A DNA stretch of 64,000 nt from Vigna angularis (GCF_016808095.1 NC_068973.1:35768077-35832076); one strand, 5' to 3'; numbered from the stretch's first letter, positions 49,648-63,457 are shown. Translations and numbers: made by a program. Notes: generated by a model from the sequence alone, not told the origin.

Positions 49648-51105
49648 CTAAAATCCCCTACTTCTAGACACATTTTGAGGCCAGGTAGTGCCTTGAGAAG
49701 GCGCTCCGTAAGGAGGTCCACCTCTTGGCGGTAAATTGCTAGCCTGGGGAGAAGGAACCCATTGAGGGTCAAAATTTCTTTGGGTATGAGTCACATTCAC
49801 CGGGGGTTGCAGATATTGTGGTGTCATAATAGGCTGTTGTTGTGAACCCGGTAATGATTGATTCATATTGTGCGGTCGAAGATGAAAGTTATGCATTGTC
49901 TGTTGGGGAAGAAACTGATTCTGGGATGTTTGGGGCTGCCATTCAGGTATGTCATCATCATCATCATTCCAGGGTTGAATTGTCCCCCCAAATTTATCCT
50001 GCCAGTTTACTGAAGGTGCACTTGGTTTGTTTTGCCCATATTTGTATACAAGTTCTCTCATTTGTTCTACAGGACGTGCAGGTGGTGGGGCTGGGTTAAC
50101 CGAGTGTGATGTAACCATATTTGATAGTTCCTTTGGTTTTTGGGCTAAGTGTGGTGGAATCGAACTACTGGAGAAATTAAACTCCGGCAGGTCATCCTCG
50201 ACTCGGGCAGCAGGTGGCCCAAATCCAGGAGGAACATCATCATCGTCATCATTCTCATTCTCAATGGTCTTAAGGTCCGTAGAGGGTACTGCTTTATGGG
50301 TGGAATTGGCATTCACATTTATATCTTGCTGTCTCCTACTGAAGTATTGTTGTCTTTTAGAGCTGTGTTTGTGGTGAGTAGCAGTGGTGGGTGATATAGA
50401 CGTTAAATTAGTTTTTCTCCATACAATAATACCAATTAGACCATTATCAATAGAATTAACTGCCTCTATTTGTTCCTTTGGAAGTATGTTGCTCAGCATT
50501 TCAACTGTTTTCTTATGAGGTGGGCAAAAGTAAAGTTCTACTCCATGCACAGGCTCTGCAAATCCTACTCTCTCGTCCGAAATATACGAGTCAGCCACCT
50601 GCAAGCAAAAGTATCGTCTCATAAATAACAAAACTATATGCGTCTATGTAGAGATGAGAACCAAACCAACAAAACTATCATTACCTCGCGTAGAGTTGAT
50701 TGCTCGTCCAACTCTTTCGAAAGGAAATGTGAAACCTGCAATAAAATGAAAATTTTTAATTTCACTTTGGCTCAGAAAGAAAGTGACGCGATAAAGTTTC
50801 TCATCAGTTACACAGATTTCCTTCAGAAAAAGTATAACATCAAACTGAAAGGAGTCTAACTCAGTCATTCAGCGTATTCAAATCAATTAGCCACGCTGGT
50901 GTATATTTATTCGATGTTACGACATCTTTATGGTCCCGAGCATCTCATCGAGTCACAGTAAGTTTGGTCTTCCACTAAAAACAATAATTTTTGGGAGACT
51001 TTTCGCATTATTTTTAATACAGAATTCTTCCTTCATTTTTTTACCCCCTTTTTTCGTTGCGTCAAAATATTATATATACATACATACATATACATATGCA
51101 TACAT

Positions 51106-51151
<46 letters not shown>

Positions 51152-54100
51152 TGAAATTTTCGTAGCATATCGCCCAAAGGAGGACATGAGAAACTTAATT
51201 CCAGCCACTAGAAATCGTATTATAATTACCAAAATCGATTCAATCACGTAATACATATTCTAACAGTGACAAATTTTCAGAAACTACACAAACACATTTT
51301 CATGGTTTAATTACTTGTCACTGCAAAGAAAACCTCAACCTGCCAGTCTCACCAATAAGTCGTCATTTCTCATGCACAATGCCCCACCATTTCACTGCCC
51401 CCTTTATCCCATCAGCAAGGAAAAAAAAGCAGAATAATTGTATAACTCAAGATACTTCAAATTAAACAAGTGGTATAAAGTAGCATCAAACTGCGGCATA
51501 TTTCCCCCATTTTTAATCACTTCTTTCTGTATGGATGGTGGTGAGATTAACAGACAATATTCAAACAAAGCTCTAGCACAACAAAAGGAAACTTGTGATA
51601 CCATGATTGCACGACTCCTAGACAATCGAAGATCTTGAAGAAATTTCTCAAATGCATCTAGTCGAACCCTTCCCTTGATCTCGAGAAACCCAGGCCAGTC
51701 TTTAGCAGCAGTTTTCTCGCCACTTCATAGAGAATTATAATGTAGGATCAGTAAAAATCACAGAACATAAGTATTAATTCTCTTTGAACAGCACAAATAA
51801 AGTTCAAAACTATATTTTCCAATATAAATAAATAGTGACAAGTAGTCATCAAACCAAACCCATCCAACTCAACAGATAATACAGTACATTCATCAAAAGA
51901 GTTGTTCATAAACTGAAGTAATACAAACCAAAAACCAAAGCAAACAAACTAAAAATCTATTGAACAAAAAACAAATTTATCTTCTTGGATTGGATTGAGT
52001 TTCAAATCTAATTTTAAAAACCAAACTTTTGTAAACTTGCATAATTTTAATTATAAATTTTCCAAATAATTCATACTTGGAGAAATATATTAAATTACTA
52101 TTTCAATTTATCTTTTCATTAGTTCATTATCACACTTACATCTCATTACAATGTATTTCAACTTTATATTTAAATTAATACTGTGTTTATGATTACTGTG
52201 TATTTATTGATTTGTTAATTCAGTACATGTTTAATGGCCACAAAACATGAGAAACTACAAGACTTTTTTTCACAAATATATAAACACAAGATTAATTAAT
52301 TGAACTGAGCTCAACTTGAATATAATTTTTTCTGGTCCAGAGAGAACAACAAATCACATTAACGTATAAAAATTTTAATGCAAAAGTATATGCAGGCTTA
52401 AACAAATATGTAAACATTAAGTCCAAACAAACTTGGAAATAATGGAAGATGATTACCGAAATGGATCCGTTCTTAAATTTCACCTCTTTACTACATACAC
52501 GGTTTAAGAATATTTGTTTCATACGCTATAGATTAAAAGAATGACACTATCCAATTCACGATCTTCACTATCTCAGATGACAAAAAGGAACAATCAAAAC
52601 CCATATTATCCATGCATTAAAATTCACAGCTATGTAGCAACTTATCATAAAGATATAATCAAACCATTAGTAGACTACCTCTTATAGAAGCTTATGACAG
52701 ACTGAGTGGTAGATATATTGGGTTGAAGCATTCCCTCCCAGAGGCATTCACCCTTAGTGGGGACTGCATCCTTCGTATATTTATTATCGTTACCGTATCT
52801 CCCTTCGGCATGAGACTGATTGCCTTTGAATTCAGTATCGCTGGGTGCAGGCTTCACATTTTCGATTGGCCTTTCCTTGGTACGACCATCAGTTGACTTC
52901 ATGTCAGCTTGACTCCCACTATATCTCGTATCAGAAGAAATGGTTCCGGATTCAGTATCAGCCTTTTTCTCCTTTTCAGCATCTGAATTTACACGTGTGC
53001 TTTGAAACTTGTCAGGGGTGACAACAGCTTGCTCATTTGAAGTTAAATCAGAAGATTTTGATTTAGATCCAGCCCCTGCATCATCCTTGTCTAAAGCAGG
53101 TGTCACTTTCCCAGATTCTAGTGGTAAATTTTCAAAAGGTGGCTCAGAATGAAGAGATTCCATGAATTCATCAAGAGAGACAATTGGTGGAAGAAAATCA
53201 GGGTCCTTCAAGGCATCATCAGTCATAAGGCCCTGCATTGGATCGGTGCCGTCAGTGGATGAAATGGTAATGGAAAATGTATCATCCTTCTGTAAATTGC
53301 GCTTATCAGCATTAATGTTCACATCAGGTTTTGAAGAAGTGCCTTCCACATCCTTTTTTTCTGTTTGGCTTCTAGCCACTGAGGTTGTGCCACCGGAAAC
53401 CACCTCAACGGATACATTGTCTTCATGTTCAACTTCCACTTGAAATTCACCTTTATGAGTCTTCTTGACCAAACGCCTAAAATCAACATCTGAATTAGGT
53501 AAAACCACCATTTGAGCAAGCTCCTCAGCCTTGGCTATACGCCACTGAGAGAGCTCTTTTGAAGCAAGTTCCTCTGCAGTCATGGAACATAATTGTTCAG
53601 GAGGAATTTGACCAAACATAACCCTTTCTCTAAGTTCAGGGTTATTGCGATCTTTTAAATTAAATAAAAGAGACCTCCCTTTCTCTTTGTACTTCTTATT
53701 CACACCTCCAAACAGTTTGAACAGTTCTGCTTCGATTTTTGAAGCCAAAAGTTCAGGTAAAGGGACCTCCTCCTTGCAACCTTCACCTGTTTCCTCAGGT
53801 TCTGATCTCTGCTCTATATTAGTTTGACTTTCCTTTTGATTTCCCACGTCAACCATATCAGATAATACCCAGGAAAGACCATTTCCCTGCAAAAGATCAT
53901 CTTTCATAAAGAAACTGTCACTAAAAGGAACATCATCAGTAGTCAAAGTGTAACATGACTGGAAATCTTGCTTATCACAGTTCAAGACTTGCATAGAAGT
54001 CAGTATGCTTTCATTGTTTGATGCATTTGTGGATCCTGCTTCATAGTCCTTGTATTTTTCTGGAAAATCTTCTTTGAATGATGTACTCTGCATGTGCTCT

Positions 54101-55641
54101 GTCTCCACCCGCCCAACTGAATCAGCCTCAACAAAAGAGGAATTCACTGATTGAGAAATACTTTGCTCCAGTGGACCATTGATGGATGTAGGTGTTGATC
54201 CAGAACATTGAGCGTTGTTCTCTAATTTACCTTGAGTATTGGTAGCTTCACCAGTTGGTGTATTATTGTTTGGGATCTGAGGTTTACCTTGTTGAGAAAC
54301 CAAGGCCAGAGCAGCAGCTAATGAATCCCTCATCTTGGACCTAACACTTTCAGTTGATTCAGTTTGAACCTTGGAGGACTGCTTTATCTGAGTATTCTGA
54401 GTTTTAGAATTCACAGACCGAGGTGTACTGGCTTTACCGGAGGTGCTATCAAACTGTGTTTTTCTCTTGCTAGAAGCTGCCGAATGCTGTGTCCTGGAGG
54501 CAATTGACGAGGATTGCATCTGCGGAGAACCTCTATTTGATGCATTAGGTACTTGCTGCAACCAAGGTCTGTTTCCCATTTGTACAGCCCGCTTGTTAAA
54601 GGAACTACTGGATGATAGTTCCGTTGGTGCCTTGCGCTTGGGAGTTGCTGGCTGCTGCTGCTGCTGAGGCCCTGCGCTATTTGGAAGCCTCCCCATTTGC
54701 ATGGACTGTTGGTTAGGGGAAAAAATTCGATGCATTCCTGGATTAATCGCTTGTGCTTCTACTCGCCCACTCTGCATGGTGGAAAGGGGCATGCCCTGAG
54801 ACCTAGATTCACCAGGCACAGCTCTCAATAACCCAACATGTTCATTTGAGGTTCCCATAGGCTGTGAAACAATATCACTGGACACAGGAACCAAAATCCC
54901 CATTTCCATCTGTCTACCTGACGAATCAATCTTGTTCATAAGCGGCTCCAAACGAGCTATTTGCATACTGGGCATGGGCTCTGAAACCAGATTGTTAGAC
55001 ATTCCTGACCAGTACCATTAACCATAAATTGACAAACACACCTGAAACTGAAACAGTTTATAACACGTCACACACCCTTAACCAATAGACCATCAAATAA
55101 GCCACACAACAAACAAACAACAGATATCTAATCTAACCTAATACTACAGCAACCACAACAACAGTCTCGTTCAACAGAATACACAATACCAGCCCTAGTG
55201 TTGAATCAATGAATTACATGGTGGAACCCAGCATCAGAGCACCGATGAAATTAAATTGCGAACCACAATTAATTAATCGATTGATAAAAGCTTTAATTGA
55301 ATAAAACCTAAAAAGAAAAACAACTCTTATCAATTTTCTCAGAAACGAATTCTTGCAATTCAATTGAATGTCGTACAAGCGAAAGAAGTATTATGAATGG
55401 CACAAACAAGTGTTACAAGCGAGAAAAGTAGAAAACCAATCGATAGAAGAAAATGAATAGAGAATTACGACATACCTTGATGAAGCAATGTTGTGATGAA
55501 GTGAACGGAAGTGGTATGTATGAGCGGCGCTGAAAGCTGAGTGCAGCAGTGAAAACCCTAAGAGGATGTTGAACGGAGAAAGAAAAAAGACGATAACGAA
55601 GATACCCAAAGAAATAAACAAGTCACACAATATTAACCGCA
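49648..55641 (-). CDS. TFIIS-central plus SPOC domain protein
   Basis: Coding exons on the minus strand are 52679-55002, 51602-51722, 50685-50735 and 49648-50598 (1148 residues); the ATG is at 55002. A 5' UTR intron (about 55042-55475) separates an upstream leader exon (about 55476-55641). N-terminal part: Q/S-rich, with basic patches TPKRKAP and SSKRKTQ that look like nuclear signals, and a conserved-looking RSKMRDSLAAALALVSQQGKP block. Residues about 413-540 are a TFIIS central domain (LLASKIEAELFKLFGG, RSLLFNLKDRNNPELRERV, LASKELSQWRIAKAEEL), which contacts RNA polymerase II. A SPOC domain spans about 757-897 (LWEGMLQ, then KDWPGFLEIKGRVRLDAFEKF, GLIGIIVWRKTNL). The tail is proline/glutamine-rich with PPGFGPP and PPRGGPPYG. 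Relatives are yeast Bye1 and animal PHF3/DIDO, here without a PHD finger; in Arabidopsis At5g11430 and At2g25640 by recall. Likely nuclear, in transcription elongation. Confidence 0.9.
51076..51141. repeat. (TACA)n/(AT)n microsatellite
   Basis: Compound tract of TACA/TATACA words passing into AT repeats, within the 866-bp SPOC-gene intron (50736-51601). Confidence 0.95.
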
Positions 55642-56959
55642 TCTCAACTTCCTGATTCTTCTAAAGTTTACCCTTAAAACGCATCGTTGCATTGTCTTTT
55701 TCATTCATTTTTTAGATTACATTTTAAATAAAAGCCTTCCCGAAGTATTATATATTATTACATTTTAAATTATACCTACATTTAATTTAAATAATTTATG
55801 CATAGCGTTTAAATTTTGTTAAAGTTTATATCTGAAAACAAACAAAAATAAAGGGTATGATTATATTTTATAAATAAATAAAACTATGTGATAATTTATA
55901 AGCATGTAACATTCTTATAAAATTATAATAATTGTAATATTAATATTTTTGAAGTATCAATAAATACATCAACTCTATAAACTAAATAAAAACATTTTTT
56001 TATATATTATAGATTAATTATTATTATAGTATTGTTATTAGCAAAAATGTAAGAGCCTGAAAATGTAAGGCTATTAGGCCCTACAGTCTGGCCCAAGAAG
56101 CTAAGGACACTAGGAATTTAGAAAAGGTCTCATTTTCCAGCTCTGAGTTCTTCATCCGGTTTCTTTTTCTCTCTCTAAGTTCAGCTTCATTCTCTTCTTC
56201 TTGTTCTGACTTCTCTTTACTTTTTCACCACTTCCCACCGTTGAAATTTCAAATAGGTAGTGTGCTTTCGTTCACGGAGTTGAGAGCTTTCCCTTCATCT
56301 GATTAAAATTTTGCTTTGGACGGGTAAGTTATCTTTCTTTGTTCCTCCCTTTCCTTTGAACCTAGGACATGCAATTTTCTAGTTGCATGAAATCAATGGA
56401 TTTCCTCTCAAGATTCTCTACCTATTCTAACTCTAAGAGATGTCTCTATACCCAATTTGACGTTTTGTAGATCCGATTGAACTTGCTTCTATGCAAGAGT
56501 ACTGATTTGGGGTTTCCTCTAAAGAGTGATGTGCTTGTAAGGGGAGCTAATTATTTTTGTATGAATTTATTTTATAAAAATATATGCATATGAATGTTGA
56601 ACTGATGTCTTGTGAAACTGTTTTATGACTTTTATTGTATTGGGTGTTATAACTGAAACTGTGAAATTGTGCATGTGTTGTGATGTGATGAATTTAATCT
56701 GTTTTGAATGAGTTTGTTGACTGAAATTGATCTTGTTGGAAGGTCTGGAGTAAGGGTTATCTAATAGCATGTATATGGGCATCAAATAGATGTACAGGTA
56801 CTGTTTGAGGTTGCTGTGAGAGGAAGTGAAAATATTAAAATTGAGCATTTCAGATTTAGAGCATAAGATGCATAAAGTTATCATGTGTTAAAGTTAATTT
56901 CTAGTCAATTATAATTTTAGGAAATCAGTCACTGTGTGTTTGAAATTTAAAGTAAGGAT

Positions 56960-56961
<2 letters not shown>

Positions 56962-57054
<93 letters not shown>
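56962..57054. repeat. (AT)n microsatellite
   Basis: AT run of about 93 bp. A further similar run lies at 57314-57361. Confidence 0.97.
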
Positions 57055-57057
<3 letters not shown>

Positions 57058-57310
57058 ATATAAGGTAAATATATATATTTATAAGATAAAATATGTACTA
57101 TATATATATATTAGTTTAATGGTGCATTGGTATTTCCAAAAAATAACTCCAATATCCATTTTGCACCTTATGATTTACAGGGTGGGCAGTTAGTTATGAT
57201 TAATTTAGAATCGAGAGTAGCCTTGATTGCAGCAAAACAGGTGCCTGAAAGGAGAGTTTGATATGCTTCTAATATAATATAAATATTTATATTTACAAGA
57301 TACTGTACGT

Positions 57311-57367
<57 letters not shown>

Positions 57368-57620
57368 AAGTAAGGATAGTTGTTTCTTATATTGAAACGT
57401 GAGTGTTAATCAATAATTATATTACTTGTAGGTATGTATAAATTAATGCATTTTATGAGTTGTTATGGGTTAGTTAGAGCTGTTTGGTTCTTGGCATTGA
57501 TTAACTTAGGTTCAATTGTGGAGATGTTATTTTTATAATTTGTGAGTGGTGAGTAATGTATATTGTTGATATTGTGTATATGTTGATTGTGGCAGAAAGT
57601 ATATGATTACAAAGTGATGA

Positions 57621-57854
57621 AAGTATAATCCAAGTTGTAAATCAAGTTCCATTTGTGTAGGATCTCTTGGTGAGATCCTTAGTGTTTTAGAATGAAAGTA
57701 GGAGCTCAGTCTTGGGAGTCATTGGGCAACTTACAGGAAGTATAATCCAAGTTGTAAATCAAGTTCCATTTGTGTAGGATCTCTTGGTGAGATCCTTAGT
57801 GTTTTAGAATGAAAGTAGGAGCTCAGTCTTGGGAGTCATTGGGCAACTTACAGG
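57621..57854. repeat. Perfect 117-bp tandem duplication
   Basis: 57621-57737 and 57738-57854 read identical base for base in my comparison, starting AAGTATAATCC and ending CAACTTACAGG. Absence of any difference implies a recent event or an assembly duplication. Confidence 0.95.
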
Positions 57855-57930
57855 AAATATTGACTGTCCCCACACATCACCATGCCCCTACACATCACCA
57901 CGAGATTTTCCAATGTGATTACTCCAAGCT

Positions 57931-57946
57931 ATTATTATTATTATTA

Positions 57947-57977
<31 letters not shown>
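57931..57977. repeat. (TTA)n microsatellite
   Basis: ATT/TTA trinucleotide run of about 47 bp with one G interruption. Confidence 0.96.
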
Positions 57978-57978
<1 letters not shown>

Positions 57979-58164
57979 TTGCTACCAATTACTAATGTAC
58001 CGTGTTTAGTAATTTCAATGCCATCAATTATGTCAGGTTTATTTTAGTTTTGTTTTTTTGCTCATTTCTTTTTCTTTGCAAATTATTTTATTGACATAAT
58101 AAATAATTTAATCTACGTACCAATGTATACTATATGTTATATTAACAGATTAACAATTGAAAAT

Positions 58165-58475
58165 TAAAGGAATAAAAGACCAATTTTATTTGTGAGAGGA
58201 ACCAGGTCAATGATTTTATATAAAATTAAATCACTAACAAAATTGGTAGAAGAGAGAGAAGAAGAATAGTAGAAGTGAAAAAAAAAAGTTGTTGTGTTAC
58301 ACAGAAAAAGTAGAAGAGAGAGAAAAATAATTAACGCCGTTTGTACGGATTTAACAGAAGGGATTTCATTCATATAAATTTGATTAAGTAAGGACGTAAT
58401 TGACGCACTTCTTAAAGTATGGACTAATTTGACATTTTCGAACGAAACTGGGGACAAAATAGGGTATTAAACCTT
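58165..58475. mobile_element. MITE-like fragment
   Basis: The right end, read in reverse, is GGTTTAATACCCTATTTTG. The left end carries 'ggaataaaagaccaattttatttgtgag', an imperfect counterpart. The style matches legume foldback elements; boundaries are approximate. Confidence 0.4.
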
Positions 58476-58912
58476 AATGTTATATTAAAGTTATATCATA
58501 CAAAAGAAATTATATGAAATCAAAAAAATTAACAATTATTTTTAATTTACATGATTCTCTTAATTTTTATCTGCTCTCTTATGTTCCATAATGTTTTAAA
58601 TTGCTTTCTTTTTATTTTATTTTTTACGTCAGCACCTCTGATTGTGATTTAAAAATATTTTTATCGTAAAATAAGAAAATAATTTATGTATATGAAAAAT
58701 ATCAATTATATTCATTATATATTATACTCTCTTCAATGTTAATTTAAATAATTTAGGTGTACATAGAGGAGAGAGTGGATGGATTATATATTAGGAAAAT
58801 AATTTTAATATGTTGTTAATTATTAATTATATTATTATAATAATAGTTATCAGTTATGTCATAGTGTACTGCACAATATTCAGAGTAAACTCGATAAAAG
58901 TTTTTTCGTATA

Positions 58913-58913
<1 letters not shown>

Positions 58914-58998
<85 letters not shown>
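58914..58998. repeat. (AT)n microsatellite
   Basis: AT run of about 85 bp in intergenic DNA. Confidence 0.97.
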
Positions 58999-58999
<1 letters not shown>

Positions 59000-61559
59000 G
59001 TATAACAAAATTTAATTGATTTGTGATAAAAAGTTATTAGCAAATGATTGCTTTCCACGTTACATGCGTTATTTGGTAAACTTATAGCATTCTAAAAATT
59101 AATTTATCTTATACTATAAACTTGTTAAAGAATATATACAAAATTTATAATTATATTTCTAAAAGACTGGAGATACTAATATCTTATTTAAGATATAAAT
59201 TTATAATTGAATTTCTATAAATAATGAATTTAATATAAGTTCTTCCCGACCTAATTTTGTACAACTAAACATAGTGTGCGAGAATTCTCACATGGTTTAT
59301 CGTTCATGTTATCTTGCTATTTGTTATTTAATGGTATAAGAAAATATTTATTAATATATAACTTACACAACACGAATCACACAAACCATACAACAATCAA
59401 ATATATTTATACTCATTTTGTATTTTATTAAAAAAAACATATATATTAAATAAGTTAAAGAGATCGAAAAAAAATAGCTTTAATGAAAATTAGACAAAAA
59501 TTGAGTTGAATTATGGTGTTATTTTAGTTTCAAGAAAAATATTACTTAAAATCAAGGTTATTTTTAGCTTTATTTTAACTTAAACAAAGAAATATTTCGC
59601 TTGAGTAGATATGAAAACGAAAACAAGACCTCTATTACATTTTTTTTCAAGTAAAATTCTTTTAATTGACGAAAATATCATAATAATTAATCGCAAAATT
59701 AATCGCCTTCAAAGCTATTTTAAAAAACATTTTAAATCATATAACTGCTTAATAGTTTAGAAGATAAGTTAAAAACATGATTGACTCATATATCATCTTT
59801 TACTATTTGAAATTAATTTCTTTTCCTTAACTCATGATATGCATGTTCACACTATAAGATATGTGAGTGGATGATGAGAACATGCTAGGTGTTTTTTTAA
59901 GAAAGAGTATGTTAAAGTATTGTGTAGGTAAGTTGGTGAGAGTTATTTATTGGCCAAATGGTCATGTGTTCATATTCTATGGGGTTCATAAAATGTTTTA
60001 TTTTTGTTTTATTATGTCATTATTGATGTGTGTCGCGCAAATTGGATGCATATGATGATGTGTGTATGTTGTGTGTTGTAAATTTAGAAGTAGTTATTTG
60101 TGTCTATAAGAGGTGGTAGAATTATTGATGTAGTGTCTGTTGTGAGCAACAATAAAGTTTTTACTTATAAGTTCTTAAAGAGTAAGAAGATAGGTCCAAA
60201 ATTATGGTGAATGACAACTCAAACTGTCTTGTTTTGGTTAAACAATTGTACTATTTTTATGAACATATTTTGTACGATAGGATACAAGAGAACGACACAT
60301 GTGTTTGGAACTGGGTGTTTTAAATTCCTATTTATACGGTTGGCTTATTTTAACACAAATAATTGGTCTTATTACTTTACATCCATCTACTTTTAACATG
60401 CTATTTTTTGGGTTCTTACATCAATGCTTTCAAATTCAAATTTGAAAAGAAAAGAAGATTTAAGATGAAAGATAAGATTTTTTTTAAAAGGAAAACTCAT
60501 GTGTGTTTTTTTTTCTGGATTATAAAATTTGTATGTTAAAATATTTTTTTAAAAAAATAAATAAAAAGCGGAAAATATCAATAAATAAATCTTCAGCGAC
60601 TAAAATTTAACAAATATAATTGTTTTCAAAATAACATTTTCAAGTAGTAATTAATATATTTTCCATAAACAATTATGATATTAAATTTTTATTTAATGTA
60701 ATTTTTTGTACTTGATAATTAGTATTATTTAGTCTAATTGAATAATGAAGAATTAATACCTTATTTTTCTTATTATTATTATTTAAGGGTTCATATTATT
60801 TGTAAAATTAATTAAAATATACTAATAGTGAAAAAAATTATTGAAAACTCATAAGAAAGGTTCTATTGACTGTGATTAATCAAGCATTAAAATCAAGTTA
60901 AACCCCTTTAGTTATTCTTATTTTTGTGGGTTTTTCTCAGTTCAATCTCCTTTTTATTAGAATCTCCAGTTTAGTCTTAAAAAATGTTAATTTGAGTTAA
61001 TTGGACCCCTACCGTTAAATTGGCTATTAAGTTTTTGATGAGCCGGGACGTTGATGTAGCTAGTTTTTCCCACATCACTCTTGCCACGTTAGCATCATCA
61101 ACCGCATAAACCCTAATAGGGATTTCGAAATGGGATTAGGGTGGTTGTGTAACACACCTTACGGAGTGCCACTAGAAAATAACAAATCCGAAATTTTACG
61201 CCAGTTTTTTTTTTAACATCGCGGAACTAAACCATCATAAGTCTAAGTATCTTAAAACATAAGGTTAAAACCTTACAAATATCAAATTATTTATTCAAAG
61301 ACATAAAATTACTTTTAAACATGATAAGTCCCCCATAGTATTTCCCATAACTCTCGTCGTGCTACTTCATCTCTGCCTCATCTGCAACGCCATCTACTCT
61401 CGTACAAGTACGATCATCGTAGGTGGAAACCACAACCACAACATTTCAGGGTGAGTAACGAAGAACCTAACATAGCATATAATTTCAATATCAAAATATC
61501 ACAACTTAGATTTTCCTAGTCACAACCTTACATTACAACGCAATATTCAACTCATAACT

Positions 61560-61688
61560 CAAATCATCACCACTCAGACTATCAAAGTCACAATATTAAT
61601 AACTCAGATCATTACCACTCGGACTATCAAAGTCACAATATTAATACCTCAGATCATCACCACTCAGACTATCAAAGTCACAATATTA
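61560..61688. repeat. 45-bp tandem repeat, about 2.7 copies
   Basis: CACTC(A/G)GACTATCAAAG recurs at 61571, 61616 and 61661, exactly 45 bp apart, inside the solo LTR. Confidence 0.93.
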
Positions 61689-62399
61689 CAATACATCACA
61701 GTATTAAACTCACGACTCAATCATTTACTCAAGCTTCTGTTGTTTCCTTGAATTTTGTCGTACCAAACCTGTTTCGCAAAACAGGACGATTCGAGTCGTC
61801 TTTCATCGCAACTTCAGACCTATCTCCCCGACTCCTCAAGGAATTACGAGTAAAAACTTCAGTTAGGCGCACCCACCGAGCACTATACTCACACGAGCCG
61901 AAGTCATTAGGCGAGACATCCAACCCTCTCTAGTCCCCGCGCATGAGGAAAGGGTGACACTCGAATCTCAGTCTCCACAGAGACTCAACACACTATCGTA
62001 TCGTAATACGAACACCATCGATTCGACAAAAATTCTAAGGAAATGACAGAACACTTGCTCTCACAATTTTACCATCACAACCATCACCATCATATATAAA
62101 GTCAACTAAATTCATTGACTAACAAATAATTAAATAACTTAATTTAATTATTTATCCTACTGCCGCACCCCTCTGAAATTACTAATTTCACACTTCCATC
62201 AACTATAACAACATTTTTAGTGCACCCCCACTTTTTACTAAATTCCCAAAAGCACATAATTCTAATACACCCCTTTTTCTCTAAACACACTCCCTTCTTT
62301 CCTCTTCCAACAATGGAAGAGAATTCCCAATACCCTCTTACCCACACTCTTGGTTAAAGAGTGTAGATAAGTGCTCCCAACGAGTAAAATTGAATGTTG

Positions 62400-62880
62400 T
62401 CAACACTGACTTTTGCTTGTTATTTTACTCATAATTCTTTGTACATAACTCCAAATGAGTTTATTTCTTTTTTATTGGAAACTAGACTCAAAAATATTTC
62501 TTTGGACACCAAACTCGAAATTTTTGGACAACAGGTCTAGCTGCAGTAAAATTATTAAAATCGGAAATTTAACCACGCTCTGGTCTGCTTTGCTTTGACC
62601 TTTGATGACTATTTTGCTCATTACTCCCTCTACGGAACTCCAATTGAGTTGATTCTTGATTTGTTGGAAACTAGACTCAAATATATTTCTTTGGACACAA
62701 AACTCGAAATTTTTGGACTACAGGGCTAGCTGCAGTAAAATTATTAAAATTAGAAGTTTAATCACGCTCTGGTATGCTTTGCTCTGACCTTTGATGACTA
62801 TTTTGCTCATTACTCTCTCTACCGAACTCCAATTTAGTTGATTCTTGATTTGTTGGAAACTAGACTCAAATATCTTTAAT
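62400..62880. repeat. About 188-bp tandem repeat, about 2.6 copies
   Basis: GGAAACTAGACTCAAA recurs at 62478, 62666 and 62855 (offsets 188 and 189). The intervening blocks (GGACAC.AAACTCGAAATT, GCAGTAAAATTATTAAAAT) are well conserved. It lies inside the solo LTR. Confidence 0.93.
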
Positions 62881-63457
62881 TTGACTACTCATACGACTAT
62901 TTTGGACTTCGGGAAGGGTCTCAAATAAATCTCAACATATTAACTTTAATCCCAACACACAAGGAAGAAAGCATGCAACAACATTATATTGTTACCTTCT
63001 ACCCATCATACACTATGTTATATCCCAAGTTAAACCCCTTACCTCAATTCCAAGCTAGCTTCCAAAGGCTCTTAGGTTTCCTTTCCTCACTAGACAACAA
63101 GCTTCCACTTCTCTTGGTCTCCTACAAGTAATGTCCAAAAACTCCAAGGCTAGGGTGGCTCTTCCTTTCTCTCCCAACTTGGTTGCTCTCCAAAATCTCT
63201 TTTCCACTCTCCATGCACACTCACATCAACCACTAGACCAAGCTCCATCCACTGATATAATAGCGCAAACAATTATACTTAAACACTCTTTCAAACTTTT
63301 TTTTTCGAAATTTACTATGAAACCAATATTAATTTAATTTCCTTCCCTTCCTTAAATATTTCTCAACATTGTTTTTCATCACAATTTATTATATAATACC
63401 ACAAAATAAAATACTTAAGGTAAGAAATCATTTTATTTATACGGGTCTTACAGGTTG

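Larger units (their letters stand above)
55642..61142. other. Gene-poor, repeat-rich intergenic region
   Basis: No convincing gene. From 56048 (TGTAAGAGCCTG) to about 57870 the sequence is less AT-rich, with a leader-like CT-rich stretch (56150-56240). It may be a decayed LTR element, but I could not find its other end. (AT)n runs lie at 56962-57054, 57314-57361 and 58914-58998, and a (TTA)n run at 57931-57977. A foldback-like piece lies at about 58165-58475. From 59000 to 60900 only AT-rich sequence with short chance ORFs is seen. Confidence 0.6.
61148..63452. mobile_element. Solo LTR, 2.3 kb, probably Gypsy type
   Basis: Begins TGTAACACACC and ends GGGTCTTACA, the TG...CA ends expected of an LTR. 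It is flanked on both sides by GGTTG (61143-61147 and 63453-63457), a perfect 5-bp target duplication. No gag-pol region is present. Inside are a 45-bp tandem array (61560-61688) and a 188-bp tandem array (62400-62880). The TGTAACAC/TCTTACA ends resemble plant Gypsy LTRs, but family assignment is inference. Confidence 0.85.
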
